From the NCBI RefSeq assembly GCF_004919085.1, contig NZ_STGL01000005.1, positions 310,001 through 374,000 of the forward strand: 64,000 bases of DNA, in the 5' to 3' direction. Origin of the DNA: Nocardioides sp. GY 10127 (GTDB taxonomy: Bacteria; Actinomycetota; Actinomycetes; Propionibacteriales; Nocardioidaceae). Of this stretch, positions 1 to 8,029 are shown piece after piece. Every line of letters begins with the position of its first letter. Positions within the stretch are counted from its first letter, which is position 1. The translations under genes were made by a program, and so were the position numbers. The notes under the pieces are model-generated. The model was given only the letters and a program-made list of their open reading frames with translations. It was not told the DNA's origin and made no database searches.

Positions 1-1
1 C

Positions 2-538
2 CCGCCCACGACCCCGCGGTCGAGCCCACCGGATACCCCGCCGGCGTGGACCGCCCTGCGCGCCTGGCCGCGGCGCCGGTGGGTCGTCGCGCTGCTGTCG
101 GCCGTCGCGGCCGTCCTGGTCGTCGGCGTCCCGACGGACCTCGTGCCCAACGCTGTCTTCGGCCGCGAGGTCCCGCCCACCGCCTGGGCCTGGCCCGCCC
201 TCCTCGCCTCGGCCGTTCTCGGCGGACTGCTGGCCGCGACCTACGTGCGCCCGCCCGAGGTGCCGACCCCCCAGAACCCAGAGAACCCGAGCAACGCGGA
301 CGACCTGGGCCCCGGCGCCCGCCGCGGCTGGCTCGGCGCGACGCTGACCTACTTCGCGGTGGGCTGCCCGGTCTGCAACAAGATCGTGCTGCTCGCGCTC
401 GGGTCGGCCGGCGCGCTCACGTGGTTCGAGCCGGTCCAGCCGTTCCTCCAGGTGATCGCCCTGGGACTGCTCGGCTGGGCGCTGCTCACCCGGCTGCGGG
501 GCGAGGTCTCGTGCCCGCTCCCGGCCGGCCGCGGCTGA
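2..538 (+). CDS. Membrane protein with CPVCNK motif, 5' end outside the window
   Basis: The reading frame is open from base 2 to the TGA at 536-538, so the gene begins left of the window. About 178 residues are visible. They contain three or four hydrophobic segments (VVALLSAVAAVLVVG; WAWPALLASAVLGGLLAATY; the region around IVLLALGSAGALTWF; FLQVIALGLLGWALL). A CPVCNK pair of cysteines sits at the start of the third segment, and a further Cys lies in the C-terminal SCPLP. The CxxC could be redox-active or bind metal, but that is inference. I do not recognise a named family. It converges on the aldo/keto reductase gene, whose stop is only six bases away. Confidence 0.6.
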   Translation, partial: PPTTPRSSPPDTPPAWTALRAWPRRRWVVALLSAVAAVLVVGVPTDLVPNAVFGREVPPTAWAWPALLASAVLGGLLAATYVRPPEVPTPQNPENPSNADDLGPGARRGWLGATLTYFAVGCPVCNKIVLLALGSAGALTWFEPVQPFLQVIALGLLGWALLTRLRGEVSCPLPAGRG

Positions 539-544
539 GGCGGC

Positions 545-1429
545 TCAGCAGAACTGGCCCTCGATCCGCGCGAGCTCGTCGTCGGTGAGGACGAGCGAGG
601 CCGCCTGCGCGGAGTCGGAGATCGAGGCCGGGCGCGACGCACCGGGGATCGGGACGACGTGGACGCCGAGCGAGAGCTCCCACGCCAGGACGACCTGCTG
701 CGGGCTGACACCCCGCGCGGACCCGATCTCGTGGAAGACCGGGTAGGTCAGCCCGACGTCCCTGCTCCCCGCGCCGGTGCCGCCGAGGGGGCTCCACGGG
801 AGGAAGGCCACCCCGTGACGTCCGCAGTGCTCGAGCTCGTCGCGGGAGGAGCGGAAGCTCGGGGAGAACTGGTTCTGGACGCTGGCCAGTCCGCCCTCGC
901 CGAGCACCTCGAGGGCGACGTCGATCTCCTCGACGTTGGCGTTGGAGATGCCGACCGCGCGGATCTTGCCCTCCTCCTGGAGCGCCTTGAAGGTGCCGAC
1001 GACCTCCGGGTAGAGGCGCCACCGGTCGGGGCGGTGCCACTGGTAGAGGTCGAGGACGTCGACGCGGAGGTTGCGCAGGGAGGACTCCACGGCCCGCCGC
1101 AGGTACTCCGGCGAGCCGTCACGGCCCCACACCTCGCCCTCGGAGCGGGTGATCCCGCCCTTGGTGGCGACCGTGACGTGGGAGGTGTCGCCGTAGGAGG
1201 CCAGGGCCTCGGCCACGAGCTGCTCGTTGTGGCCCATGGCGTCCCAGGACGGGGCGTAGCAGTCGGCGGTGTCGATGAAGGTGACGCCGGCGTCGAGGGC
1301 GGCGTGGACGGTGGCGACGGCCTGCTCGCGGTCGGGCCGGACGTTGGCGCCCATCGAGAGCGGCATCGCGCCGAGGCCGACGGCGGAGACGGTGAACGGG
1401 CCCAGCGTGCGGGTGGGGAGCGTGGTCAT
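545..1429 (-). CDS. Aldo/keto reductase
   Basis: The 294-residue protein is a cytosolic NADPH-dependent aldo/keto reductase with a TIM-barrel fold, which reduces aldehydes or ketones. The catalytic tetrad is visible: D53 and Y58 in FIDTADCYAP, K90 in VTVATKGG and H132 in YQWHRPD. The length is near the usual 290-330. The ATG start at 1429 has no competing upstream start that makes sense, and the start region faces the palindromic repeat array at 1577-1847. The physiological substrate cannot be read from the sequence. The gene looks monocistronic. Confidence 0.85.
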   Translation of the reverse strand: MTTLPTRTLGPFTVSAVGLGAMPLSMGANVRPDREQAVATVHAALDAGVTFIDTADCYAPSWDAMGHNEQLVAEALASYGDTSHVTVATKGGITRSEGEVWGRDGSPEYLRRAVESSLRNLRVDVLDLYQWHRPDRWRLYPEVVGTFKALQEEGKIRAVGISNANVEEIDVALEVLGEGGLASVQNQFSPSFRSSRDELEHCGRHGVAFLPWSPLGGTGAGSRDVGLTYPVFHEIGSARGVSPQQVVLAWELSLGVHVVPIPGASRPASISDSAQAASLVLTDDELARIEGQFC

Positions 1430-1576
1430 TCCTCCACCCTGCCAAACCGGGCGGTGTCGCGCTTCCCCCGAGGCTGCTCGACGAGCCTCACCTCACCGCA
1501 GCCGACTGCCGGCTCGCGCCGTGCCTGCTGCCCCGCCGGCCGCGCCCGCGGGGCGGCGTTGGCCCGCGGGGCGGCG

Positions 1577-1847
1577 TTCGGTCCTCGTCGACACGAGGAC
1601 CCAACGTCCCCACCAGCCCCGCAGCATCGCCCTGACCTGCACCGATGCACCCACCCACCGGCCGGCGTGCCGGTTCGGTCCTCGTGGACACCAGGACCGA
1701 ACGCACCCGCCCGCAGCCCGACTTCGGTCCTCGTCGACACGAGGACCCAACGCCCCCACCAACCCCGCAGCATCCCCCTGACCTGCACCGATGCACCCAC
1801 CCACCGGCCGGCGTGCCGGTTCGGTCCTCGTGGACACCAGGACCGAA
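1577..1847. repeat. Family A palindromic repeat array, locus 1 (two 146-bp units)
   Basis: Two tandem units 146 bp apart each hold two palindromes: 1577-1604 and 1674-1701, then 1723-1750 and 1820-1847. The left arm is TTCGGTCCTCGT, and the right arm is its complement with one to three changes. Centre-to-centre steps are 97 and 49 bp. Between the palindromes is a conserved segment containing CTGACCTGCACCGATGCACC (1632-1651). The same unit occurs in the opposite orientation at 47281-47630. The 146-bp period is not a multiple of three, so the open frames crossing it are not credible proteins. The array fills the gap (1430-1931) between two divergent genes. Confidence 0.9.
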
Positions 1848-1931
1848 CGCACCCACCAGCGCGCGGCCACGAACCTGCACCAGCTCGCGCAACCCACTCC
1901 CAGCCACACCCCGTCAGGGCAGGATGAGCAC

Positions 1932-2243
1932 GTGAACGAAGACCTCAACCCGCTGCTGCCGCACTCGCTGGAGCTCGTGCTGCTCGTCCTCGTCCTCGTA
2001 CCGCTCCTGCTCTGGGTCGCCACGCTGGTCGACGTGCTCGGCCGGCCCCGGCAGCAGTGGGTGGACGCCGGGCAGAACCGGGTCGTGGCCCTCCTGGTCG
2101 TCGTCCTCCTGGGGCTCATCGGCGTCGCGCTCTACTGGTTCCTCGTCCGCCCGTCCCTGGTGCGGGCCCAGCGCGAGGCCACCCAGCGCGACGCCACCCG
2201 GCCCGACGCCACCCAGCCCGACGCCGGGCTCTCGCGAGGCTGA
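1932..2243 (+). CDS. PLDc_N-like small membrane protein
   Basis: The 103-residue protein has two transmembrane segments (about residues 13-34 and 51-72). Between them is LVDVLGRPRQQWVD, which matches the pattern of the phospholipase D nuclease N-terminal (PLDc_N) domain found alone in many small actinobacterial membrane proteins. The C-terminal tail is hydrophilic and repetitive (ATQRDATRPDATQPDA). GTG at 1932 is chosen as the start: the frame is open further upstream, but only into the palindromic repeats. AGGA at 1921 gives a weak ribosome site. Function unknown. Confidence 0.65.
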   Translation: MNEDLNPLLPHSLELVLLVLVLVPLLLWVATLVDVLGRPRQQWVDAGQNRVVALLVVVLLGLIGVALYWFLVRPSLVRAQREATQRDATRPDATQPDAGLSRG

Positions 2244-2327
2244 CCCCGCGCCCACCCCACGTCCACCCCGCGCCCACCCCACGCCCGCGCCGAGGCCCGC
2301 CGGACGCCCACACGCCCGCCCACACGC

Positions 2328-2360
2328 ACGAACGCCCGGGCACAGGGCCCGGGCGCTCGT
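2328..2360. terminator. Bidirectional terminator-like hairpin
   Basis: CGCCCGGGC (2333-2341) pairs with GCCCGGGCG (2347-2355) across a five-base loop, and the stem extends by ACGA/TCGT after one mismatch. It sits between the convergent PLDc_N gene and adhP. There is no T-run, as is common in high-GC genomes. The stretch before it (2244-2327) is C-rich simple sequence. Confidence 0.6.
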
Positions 2361-2389
2361 GACGGAGGTGTCAGCAGGGTGAGGCGGAA

Positions 2390-3406
2390 TCAGAACTCGA
2401 ACACGATCCGCGCCGTGGTCGCGCCGGACAGCACCTCGTCGATCGCGGCGTTGACGTCGTCCAGCTTGCGCCCCTCCGCGACGACCTCGGTGCGGCCGGC
2501 GGCGTGGAGGCGGAAGACCTCGGCCAGGTCCTCGCGGGTGCCGACGATCGACCCGATGACGGAGATGCCCTTGAGGACGGTGTCGAAGATCGGCACCTCC
2601 ATGGCGCCCTCGTTCTCCGGGGGCAGACCGACGCAGACGAGGCGGCCGCCGCGGCGCAGCGAGGCGAAGGCCTGCTCGAACACCTTCGGGTGCACGGCGA
2701 GCACGATGGCGACGTCGACGCCACCGAGGGCCGCGATCTCCTCGACGGGGTCGGAGGTGCGGGCGTTGACGGTCCAGGTGGCGCCCAGGCGGCGGGCGAG
2801 CTCGAGCTTCGGCTCCTCCACGTCGACGGCCACGACGTCGCCGCCGAAGACCTGGGCGTACTGGAGCGCGAGGTGGCCGAGGCCGCCGATGCCGAAGATC
2901 GCGACCCTCTCGGTCGGGCGCACGTCCGCGACCTTGACGGCCTTGTAGGTGGTGACGCCGGCGCAGGTCAGCGGGGCCGCGTCGAAGGGCGTCACGCCCT
3001 CGGGGACGGGGACGACGTAGTCGGCGTCGGCGACCGCCAGCTCGGCGAACCCGCCGTCGATGGAGTAGCCGGTGTTCTGCTGGGACTCGCAGAGGGTCTC
3101 CCAGCCCTTCACGCAGTAGTCGCAGCGTCCGCAGGCGTGGCCGAGCCACGGCAGCGCGACCCGGTCGCCGACCTGCCGCGAGGTGACCCCGGCGCCGACC
3201 TTCTCGACGATGCCGACGCCCTCGTGGCCCGGGATGAACGGCGGGGCGGGCTTGACCGGCCAGTCGCCGTGGGCGGCGTGGATGTCGGTGTGGCAGAGGC
3301 CGCTGGCCTCGATCCGGACGAGCACCTGGCCCGCGGCGGGCTCGGGGACGGGACGCTCCTGCAGCTCCAGCGGAGCGGTGAAGTCGGTGACGACGGCAGC
3401 CTTCAT
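2390..3406 (-). CDS. adhP: Zinc-dependent alcohol dehydrogenase (AdhP type)
   Basis: The 338-residue cytosolic medium-chain alcohol dehydrogenase interconverts primary alcohols and aldehydes with NAD(H). Catalytic zinc ligands C38, H61 and E62 (GHE) and C148 are present, as are the structural zinc cysteines C92, C95, C98 and C106 (CGRCDYC...C). The nucleotide-binding motif GIGGLG lies at 172-177. The length and the N-terminal MKAAVV agree with AdhP/AdhA. The start is ATG at 3406, preceded by AGGAGAG on the coding strand. The 230 bp upstream contain a 12-bp perfect palindrome (3603-3614) that may be an operator. Confidence 0.9.
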   Translation of the reverse strand: MKAAVVTDFTAPLELQERPVPEPAAGQVLVRIEASGLCHTDIHAAHGDWPVKPAPPFIPGHEGVGIVEKVGAGVTSRQVGDRVALPWLGHACGRCDYCVKGWETLCESQQNTGYSIDGGFAELAVADADYVVPVPEGVTPFDAAPLTCAGVTTYKAVKVADVRPTERVAIFGIGGLGHLALQYAQVFGGDVVAVDVEEPKLELARRLGATWTVNARTSDPVEEIAALGGVDVAIVLAVHPKVFEQAFASLRRGGRLVCVGLPPENEGAMEVPIFDTVLKGISVIGSIVGTREDLAEVFRLHAAGRTEVVAEGRKLDDVNAAIDEVLSGATTARIVFEF

Positions 3407-3602
3407 GGGTCTCTCCTAGCGCGATCTGTCTGCCGGGCGGGGCGCTCGCGGGTGGGCGGCACCAGCCGCACCGGCTGGCCGGGCGGCCCCGGGTCGGGCC
3501 TCCCTCCACCCCCCACGCTGCCCCTCGAGCGGTCCGTCTCCCAGGGACCTCCGACCCTGCATCCAAGGTCGAACAGAGCGCGTTACCGCAGGTCAGAGAC
3601 TT

Positions 3603-3614
3603 TTGGACGTCCAA
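3603..3614. promoter_or_regulatory. Palindrome TTGGACGTCCAA upstream of adhP
   Basis: A perfect 12-bp dyad lies about 200 bp upstream of the adhP start and 23 bp past the MFS gene stop. It could be an operator for adhP, but nothing else ties it to a regulator. The rest of 3407-3636 shows no clear element. Confidence 0.3.
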
Positions 3615-3636
3615 TCGAGAGGTCGTGTCACCCGCG

Positions 3637-4878
3637 TCACGCCGGGGCGGCCACCCAGGTGCGCCGCACCACGAGGTGCACGGCCGCCTGCCCGCAGGAG
3701 GTGGCGACGAGGACGACGAGCCCGAGGCTGAGCGCCGAGACGCCGAGCGCGCCGACCAGCGGCGAGACCAGGCCGGCCACCCCGAAGTTCACCGCCCCCA
3801 GGAGCGAGCCCGCGGTGCCGGCCCGCTCGCCGTGCGGGCTCAGCGCGAGCACCTGCACGGCAGGGTTCGCCCCGCCGACGGGCGCCACCACGAGCGCCAC
3901 GAGGACGAGGACGACCCAGGTCGGTGCGCCGAGCCGTCCGGCCAGCACGAGCCCGGCGCCGGCCCCACCCATGAGCGCCAGCCACAGCGAGAGCACCGCC
4001 CACGGCGGCAGCACGCGCATGAGCCGGGCGGAGACCTGCGCGCACGCGGTGAGGCCGAGGGCGTTGCACGCGAAGAGGGCGCCGTACGTCTGGGTGCCGA
4101 GGCCGAGGTCCACCTGGTAGAGGAACGAGGAGGAGGACAGGTAGGCGAACATCGCGGTGAAGACGGACGCCCCGGCCGCGAGCGTCCCGAGGAAGGCCCG
4201 GTCGCCGAGCAGGACCCGGTACCGCGCGCGGGCTCCCGCCAGGCCCGGCGCCCGGCGCTCCGCGGGCAGCGTCTCGGGCAGCCACAGGGCGGCAGCCACC
4301 GTCATGACCAGGCCGAACGCGGCGATGACCGCGAAGATGCCGCGCCAGTCGACCACGCGCAGCAGCAGCGCCCCGACGCTGGGGGCGACGATCGGCGCCA
4401 GGCTCGTCACCAGCGCCATCCGGGCCAGGAAGCGGCCCAGGGCGTCCCCGGCGAAGAGGTCCCGGGTCATCGCCATCGTCACCACGCCGCCGCCCGCGGC
4501 GCCCAGGCCCTGGACGAACCGGCCGACCATCACCCACTCCACCGAGGGGGCCGCGATCACCCACAGGCTTGCAGCCACGTGGACGCCGGTCGCCACCAGC
4601 AGCGGGCGCCGCCGCCCCAGCGAGTCGCTGAGCGGCCCGACGACCAGCTGCCCCACCGCGAACCCGAGGGTGGTGGCGGCGAGCGTGAGCTGCACAGCGG
4701 CCTCGGTGGTGCCGAGGTCGGCCATGACGGTGGGGAAGGCCGGCAGGTAGAGGTCCATCGTCGCCGGGCCGAGGGCCACGAGCAGGCCCATCACCGCCAC
4801 GAGCAGGGCCCGGCGCCGCGCGGGCAGCGCCTCGCCGGGGGAGACGGCGGGCGCCGTCGGCGTGGGGAGGGAGGTCAC
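3637..4878 (-). CDS. MFS multidrug transporter, Bcr/CflA family
   Basis: The 413-residue inner-membrane drug:proton antiporter has about twelve transmembrane segments. The N-terminal signature MDLYLPAFPTVMADL, motif A-like GPLSDSLGRRRPLL and GRFVQGLGAAGG are typical of the Bcr/CflA (DHA1) subfamily. GTG at 4878 is the start. It overlaps the TGA of the upstream hydrolase gene as GTGA, so translation is coupled. As the last gene of the ABC-transporter operon, it may export a product or toxic intermediate of the imported compound; that role is inferred from position only. Confidence 0.85.
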   Translation of the reverse strand: MTSLPTPTAPAVSPGEALPARRRALLVAVMGLLVALGPATMDLYLPAFPTVMADLGTTEAAVQLTLAATTLGFAVGQLVVGPLSDSLGRRRPLLVATGVHVAASLWVIAAPSVEWVMVGRFVQGLGAAGGGVVTMAMTRDLFAGDALGRFLARMALVTSLAPIVAPSVGALLLRVVDWRGIFAVIAAFGLVMTVAAALWLPETLPAERRAPGLAGARARYRVLLGDRAFLGTLAAGASVFTAMFAYLSSSSFLYQVDLGLGTQTYGALFACNALGLTACAQVSARLMRVLPPWAVLSLWLALMGGAGAGLVLAGRLGAPTWVVLVLVALVVAPVGGANPAVQVLALSPHGERAGTAGSLLGAVNFGVAGLVSPLVGALGVSALSLGLVVLVATSCGQAAVHLVVRRTWVAAPA

Positions 4879-6140
4879 CCGAGACGACCGCCCAGACCCA
4901 CGCGGAGCAGGTCGGTGAGCCCGTCGACGATCTCGCGCTGGGCGTGCCCCTGGACGATCGGGCAGCCCTCGGCCGCCTGGGTGCGGCGGTCGTAGGACTC
5001 GTCGGTGGGCAGGTAGCCGATGCGCGCGTTGGCGTTGGTGACGACGAGGGTGGTCGCGACGGGCGAGGCCTCCTGCACCGCCCGGCCCACCGGCACCGTC
5101 ACCTCGCCGCCCACGCCGGCCAGGGCCACCGGCCCGACGACGAGGCTGGACAGCGTCAGGTCGACCGTCTCGACGTCCGCCTGCTCCATCCCGGGCGGTA
5201 CGGGCAGCCGGCGGCAGGGGCACGCCACCACCCGCACGCCCGCGGAGACGGGGGCCGCGGCCGTGTACCGGTGCGTCACCTTCACCAGTCGCACGGCCGC
5301 GGACCCCAGCATGAACCCCTGCGCCTGGACGGCGTCCCCGGCGAAGCGGGCGTCGGCGGCAGGGTCGTCGGTCGGCTCGTCGAGCTGCACCCGGGGGCGC
5401 TGGTCGCCGAGCGAGCCGGAGGTCCACAGGGCCACGGCTCCGTCGAGCTCGGCCTCCACGTGGGTGGAGGCCACGCCCGCGAGGTCGGCGCTGAGCGCCC
5501 GGACCCCGAGCAGCACCGTGGAGTGCACGGCGTAGTTGAGGACGACGGCGATCACCGCGCCCGGGGTCGGCGCTCCGGCCGGCGGCACCTCCCGGAACGT
5601 CACCACGCCGAGCCGCTTGTCGGAGTCGCCGTGCGGCGCGTACCCGAGCGTCCAGCGCCCGTCCACGTACGCCTCGCGGCACACGTTGACGTCGACGTCC
5701 TGGCGGGCGAAGCCGACCTGCGCCGGTCGGGCGGACGCGGCGGCCTGCTGCACGGCGGCCACCACGGCGTCCTCGACCTCGCGGGTGTAGGCGAGGGACT
5801 CCGGCGTGGGTATGCGGGCCTTGCCGCCGGGCGGCACGAGCCCGATGCGGGGGGCGTTGTGCGCGTGCGAGGGCGCCAGGACGACGTGGTCGGCGCTGAT
5901 CCCGCACTCCTGCTCGACCCGCGCCCGCAGGGCGGTGGTGTCGCCGACCTCGACGAGGTCGAGGCTCACGAGGGCCGCGGTGGTCGCCCCGTCGGAGACG
6001 ACCAGGGCCCGGGCGTGCAGCCGGTCGCGGACCTCGGTGAAGTCCGGCCCGAACGGGTTGAGCCCGGCGAGCTCGGTGGGCGTGATGTCGACGCGGGCGG
6101 CGCCGGCGGTGAGCCGGGGGGCGGGTGGGTGCGCGGTCAT
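4875..6140 (-). CDS. Neutral/alkaline ceramidase-like hydrolase
   Basis: The 421-residue protein starts with the family signature GAARVDITP (13-21). It keeps the probable zinc ligands H92 and H94 in SHAHN and H206 in NYAVHSTVL, plus a SGSLGDQRP motif (241-249) at the position of the ceramidase GD-P-N nucleophile loop. Classical neutral ceramidases (about 650-750 residues) have an extra C-terminal Ig-like domain, which is absent here. There is no signal peptide, so it probably acts in the cytosol on a compound imported by the ABC transporter encoded just upstream (ATGA overlap at 6137-6140). An amide or ester substrate is likely; ceramide itself is not proven. Confidence 0.75.
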   Translation of the reverse strand: MTAHPPAPRLTAGAARVDITPTELAGLNPFGPDFTEVRDRLHARALVVSDGATTAALVSLDLVEVGDTTALRARVEQECGISADHVVLAPSHAHNAPRIGLVPPGGKARIPTPESLAYTREVEDAVVAAVQQAAASARPAQVGFARQDVDVNVCREAYVDGRWTLGYAPHGDSDKRLGVVTFREVPPAGAPTPGAVIAVVLNYAVHSTVLLGVRALSADLAGVASTHVEAELDGAVALWTSGSLGDQRPRVQLDEPTDDPAADARFAGDAVQAQGFMLGSAAVRLVKVTHRYTAAAPVSAGVRVVACPCRRLPVPPGMEQADVETVDLTLSSLVVGPVALAGVGGEVTVPVGRAVQEASPVATTLVVTNANARIGYLPTDESYDRRTQAAEGCPIVQGHAQREIVDGLTDLLRVGLGGRLG

Positions 6141-7042
6141 CCGGTCACCCCACCGTCGGTGAGGCCGGACATGATCCGCTTCTGGAGCACCACGTAGGCG
6201 ATGAGCAGCGGGGCGCTGGTGAGGATGACGTGCATGAAGACGAGGTTCCAGTTGATCGAGTACTGGCCGGCGCTGGAGAACTGGTACAGCGTCAGCGGGA
6301 GGGTGGCGTTGTCGGAGCCCTGGATCATGTAGAGGGCGAAGAGGAAGTCGTTCCAGACGTTGATGACGGTCATGACGGCCGCCGTGAACAGCACCGGCTG
6401 GAGCAGCGGCAGGATCACGTGGCGGAACGTCTGCCAGCGCCCGGCCCCGTCCATCTGCGCGGCGTCCTCGTAGTCCGAGGGCAGCGTGCGCAGGTAGCCG
6501 GTGGTGAGGAAGACGATGATCCCGAGGCGGGTGCCGACGAGGGCCAGCGCGTAGCCGGCCACGGTGCCCGTGAGCCCGGTGCGGGTGAGGATGACGACGG
6601 TCGGGACGATCGCCGGCGGCAGGATGATCGACAGCGCGAAGACGTAGTACCAGACGCGCAGCCAGCGCCACGGCGTCCGCGCGAAGGTCCACGCCGCCAT
6701 GGAGCCCAGCAGCAGCACGAGGACCACCACGGGCACGGTCACGAGCAGGCTGTTGCGCAGGCCGGTGAGGTAGTGGCCCTGGTCGAGGACGACCGAGAGG
6801 TTGTCGGCGAACGACCAGTGCGAGGGCAGCGAGACCGACGGGATGGCCGCCTCCTGCGTGGTCTTGCCGGCGTTGACGACGAGCATCCACAGGGGCAGGC
6901 CGACCCACGGCACCGCCACGAGGGTGAGGACGACGTACTTCAGCACGGCCGCGGGGCGCAGCCGGGCCCGCGGCGGCCGGCCGTGCTCCTCGAGCGGCAC
7001 CAGGCGCAGGGGGCTCGTGGCGGGGGCAGAGGTGGTGCTCAT
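6137..7042 (-). CDS. ABC transporter permease, MalG type (CUT1 sugar family)
   Basis: The 301-residue inner-membrane permease has six predicted transmembrane segments and the cytoplasmic EAA loop around DYEDAAQMDGAGRWQTFRHV, which docks on the ATPase. It is the second permease of a binding-protein-dependent importer. The ATG start at 7042 overlaps the stop of the other permease (ATGA), and its own stop overlaps the hydrolase start. No ATPase gene is in the operon, so a shared MsiK/UgpC-type ATPase from elsewhere is probably used, as is usual for actinobacterial CUT1 systems. Confidence 0.9.
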   Translation of the reverse strand: MSTTSAPATSPLRLVPLEEHGRPPRARLRPAAVLKYVVLTLVAVPWVGLPLWMLVVNAGKTTQEAAIPSVSLPSHWSFADNLSVVLDQGHYLTGLRNSLLVTVPVVVLVLLLGSMAAWTFARTPWRWLRVWYYVFALSIILPPAIVPTVVILTRTGLTGTVAGYALALVGTRLGIIVFLTTGYLRTLPSDYEDAAQMDGAGRWQTFRHVILPLLQPVLFTAAVMTVINVWNDFLFALYMIQGSDNATLPLTLYQFSSAGQYSINWNLVFMHVILTSAPLLIAYVVLQKRIMSGLTDGGVTG

Positions 7043-7989
7043 CCGTGGACCTCCCGGCGGCGCAGGAACCAGATCATGGGGACGGCGGTGACGATCACGA
7101 GGATCGCGATCATGAAGCTGAGGGCGCTGGAGGTGCCGAAGAGGCCCATCCCGTACTGGTTGAACACCGCGACGTTGAGCACCGAGGTGGCCGTCCCCGG
7201 CCCGCCCTTGGTGGTGGCGAAGATGACGTCGAGGGCGCTGAACGAGCCGACCAGGGTGAGCACGAGGTTGAACGTGAACGCCGGCGCGAGCAGCGGCATC
7301 TCGATGCCGACGAACCGGCGCCAGGGGCCGGCCCCGTCGAGGAGGGCCGCCTCCCGCACCGTGCGGGGGATCGTGTTGAGCCCCGCGATGTAGACGAGCG
7401 TGACCAGCCCGCTCCACTTCCAGCCGTCGATGATGCCGACGGTGAGCAGGGCCGAGACCGGGTGTCCCAGCCAGGAGTAGGCCACCTCGTGGCCCGCGAG
7501 GAGCCCGAGGAACTGGTTGACGGGGCCGTGGTCGGAGAGGATCGCGGCCCAGATGAAGCCGGCCGCCAGGGGTGACATGAGGACCGGCAGGAAGAACACG
7601 GACCGGTAGATCGAGTTGACCCGGTTCGTCTCCTGGAGCGCCTTGGCCAGCGCGAGGCCGATGACGTTCTGCGTCAGCATCGTGGTCACGGCGAAGGCGA
7701 TGGTCACCCAGGTGGCGTGGCCGAGGATGCCCAGCGCCATGAGCGAGCGGAAGTTCGCCAGGCCGTTGAACGAGATCGTGCTGCTGAAGCCGGTCCACTG
7801 CATGAAGCTGAGGACGGCGTTGGCGACGAAGGGCGTGAGGAAGAAGAACGTCACCAGCGCCATCGCCGGGAGTGCGAACCAGAGGCGGAACAGGTGGCGC
7901 TCGCGGTGCCGGGGGGCCGGGTCCACCTGGGTGGACCCGGCCGGCTCGACGGCCTGGGCGGTGCTGCGTGGTGCGGTCACGGACGGCAT
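7039..7989 (-). CDS. ABC transporter permease, MalF type (CUT1 sugar family)
   Basis: The 316-residue inner-membrane protein has six hydrophobic spans after a hydrophilic N-terminus, and an EAA loop (IPRTVREAALLDGAGPWRRF). Its partner is the following permease. The start is ATG at 7989, 40 bp after the stop of the binding-protein gene and preceded by GAGGGGAG on the coding strand. The family normally imports sugars, polyols or glycerophosphodiesters. The accompanying ceramidase-like hydrolase suggests a less usual solute. Confidence 0.9.
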   Translation of the reverse strand: MPSVTAPRSTAQAVEPAGSTQVDPAPRHRERHLFRLWFALPAMALVTFFFLTPFVANAVLSFMQWTGFSSTISFNGLANFRSLMALGILGHATWVTIAFAVTTMLTQNVIGLALAKALQETNRVNSIYRSVFFLPVLMSPLAAGFIWAAILSDHGPVNQFLGLLAGHEVAYSWLGHPVSALLTVGIIDGWKWSGLVTLVYIAGLNTIPRTVREAALLDGAGPWRRFVGIEMPLLAPAFTFNLVLTLVGSFSALDVIFATTKGGPGTATSVLNVAVFNQYGMGLFGTSSALSFMIAILVIVTAVPMIWFLRRREVHG

Positions 7990-8029
7990 GCGGTGCTCCC
8001 CTCGTCGAGCCTTCCCGGACTGGTAGGGC

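Noticed and set aside
1488..1907. Open frames encoding repeated VLVDTRTER-like peptides in the family A array
   Set aside because: The 146-bp period shifts frame from unit to unit, several frames are open at once, and no ribosome site exists; the signal is in the DNA palindromes.
659..1927. Long plus-strand open frame over the aldo/keto reductase and repeat array
   Set aside because: Antisense shadow caused by high GC; composition is Asp/Gly/Val-rich with no domain, and it crosses the palindromes.
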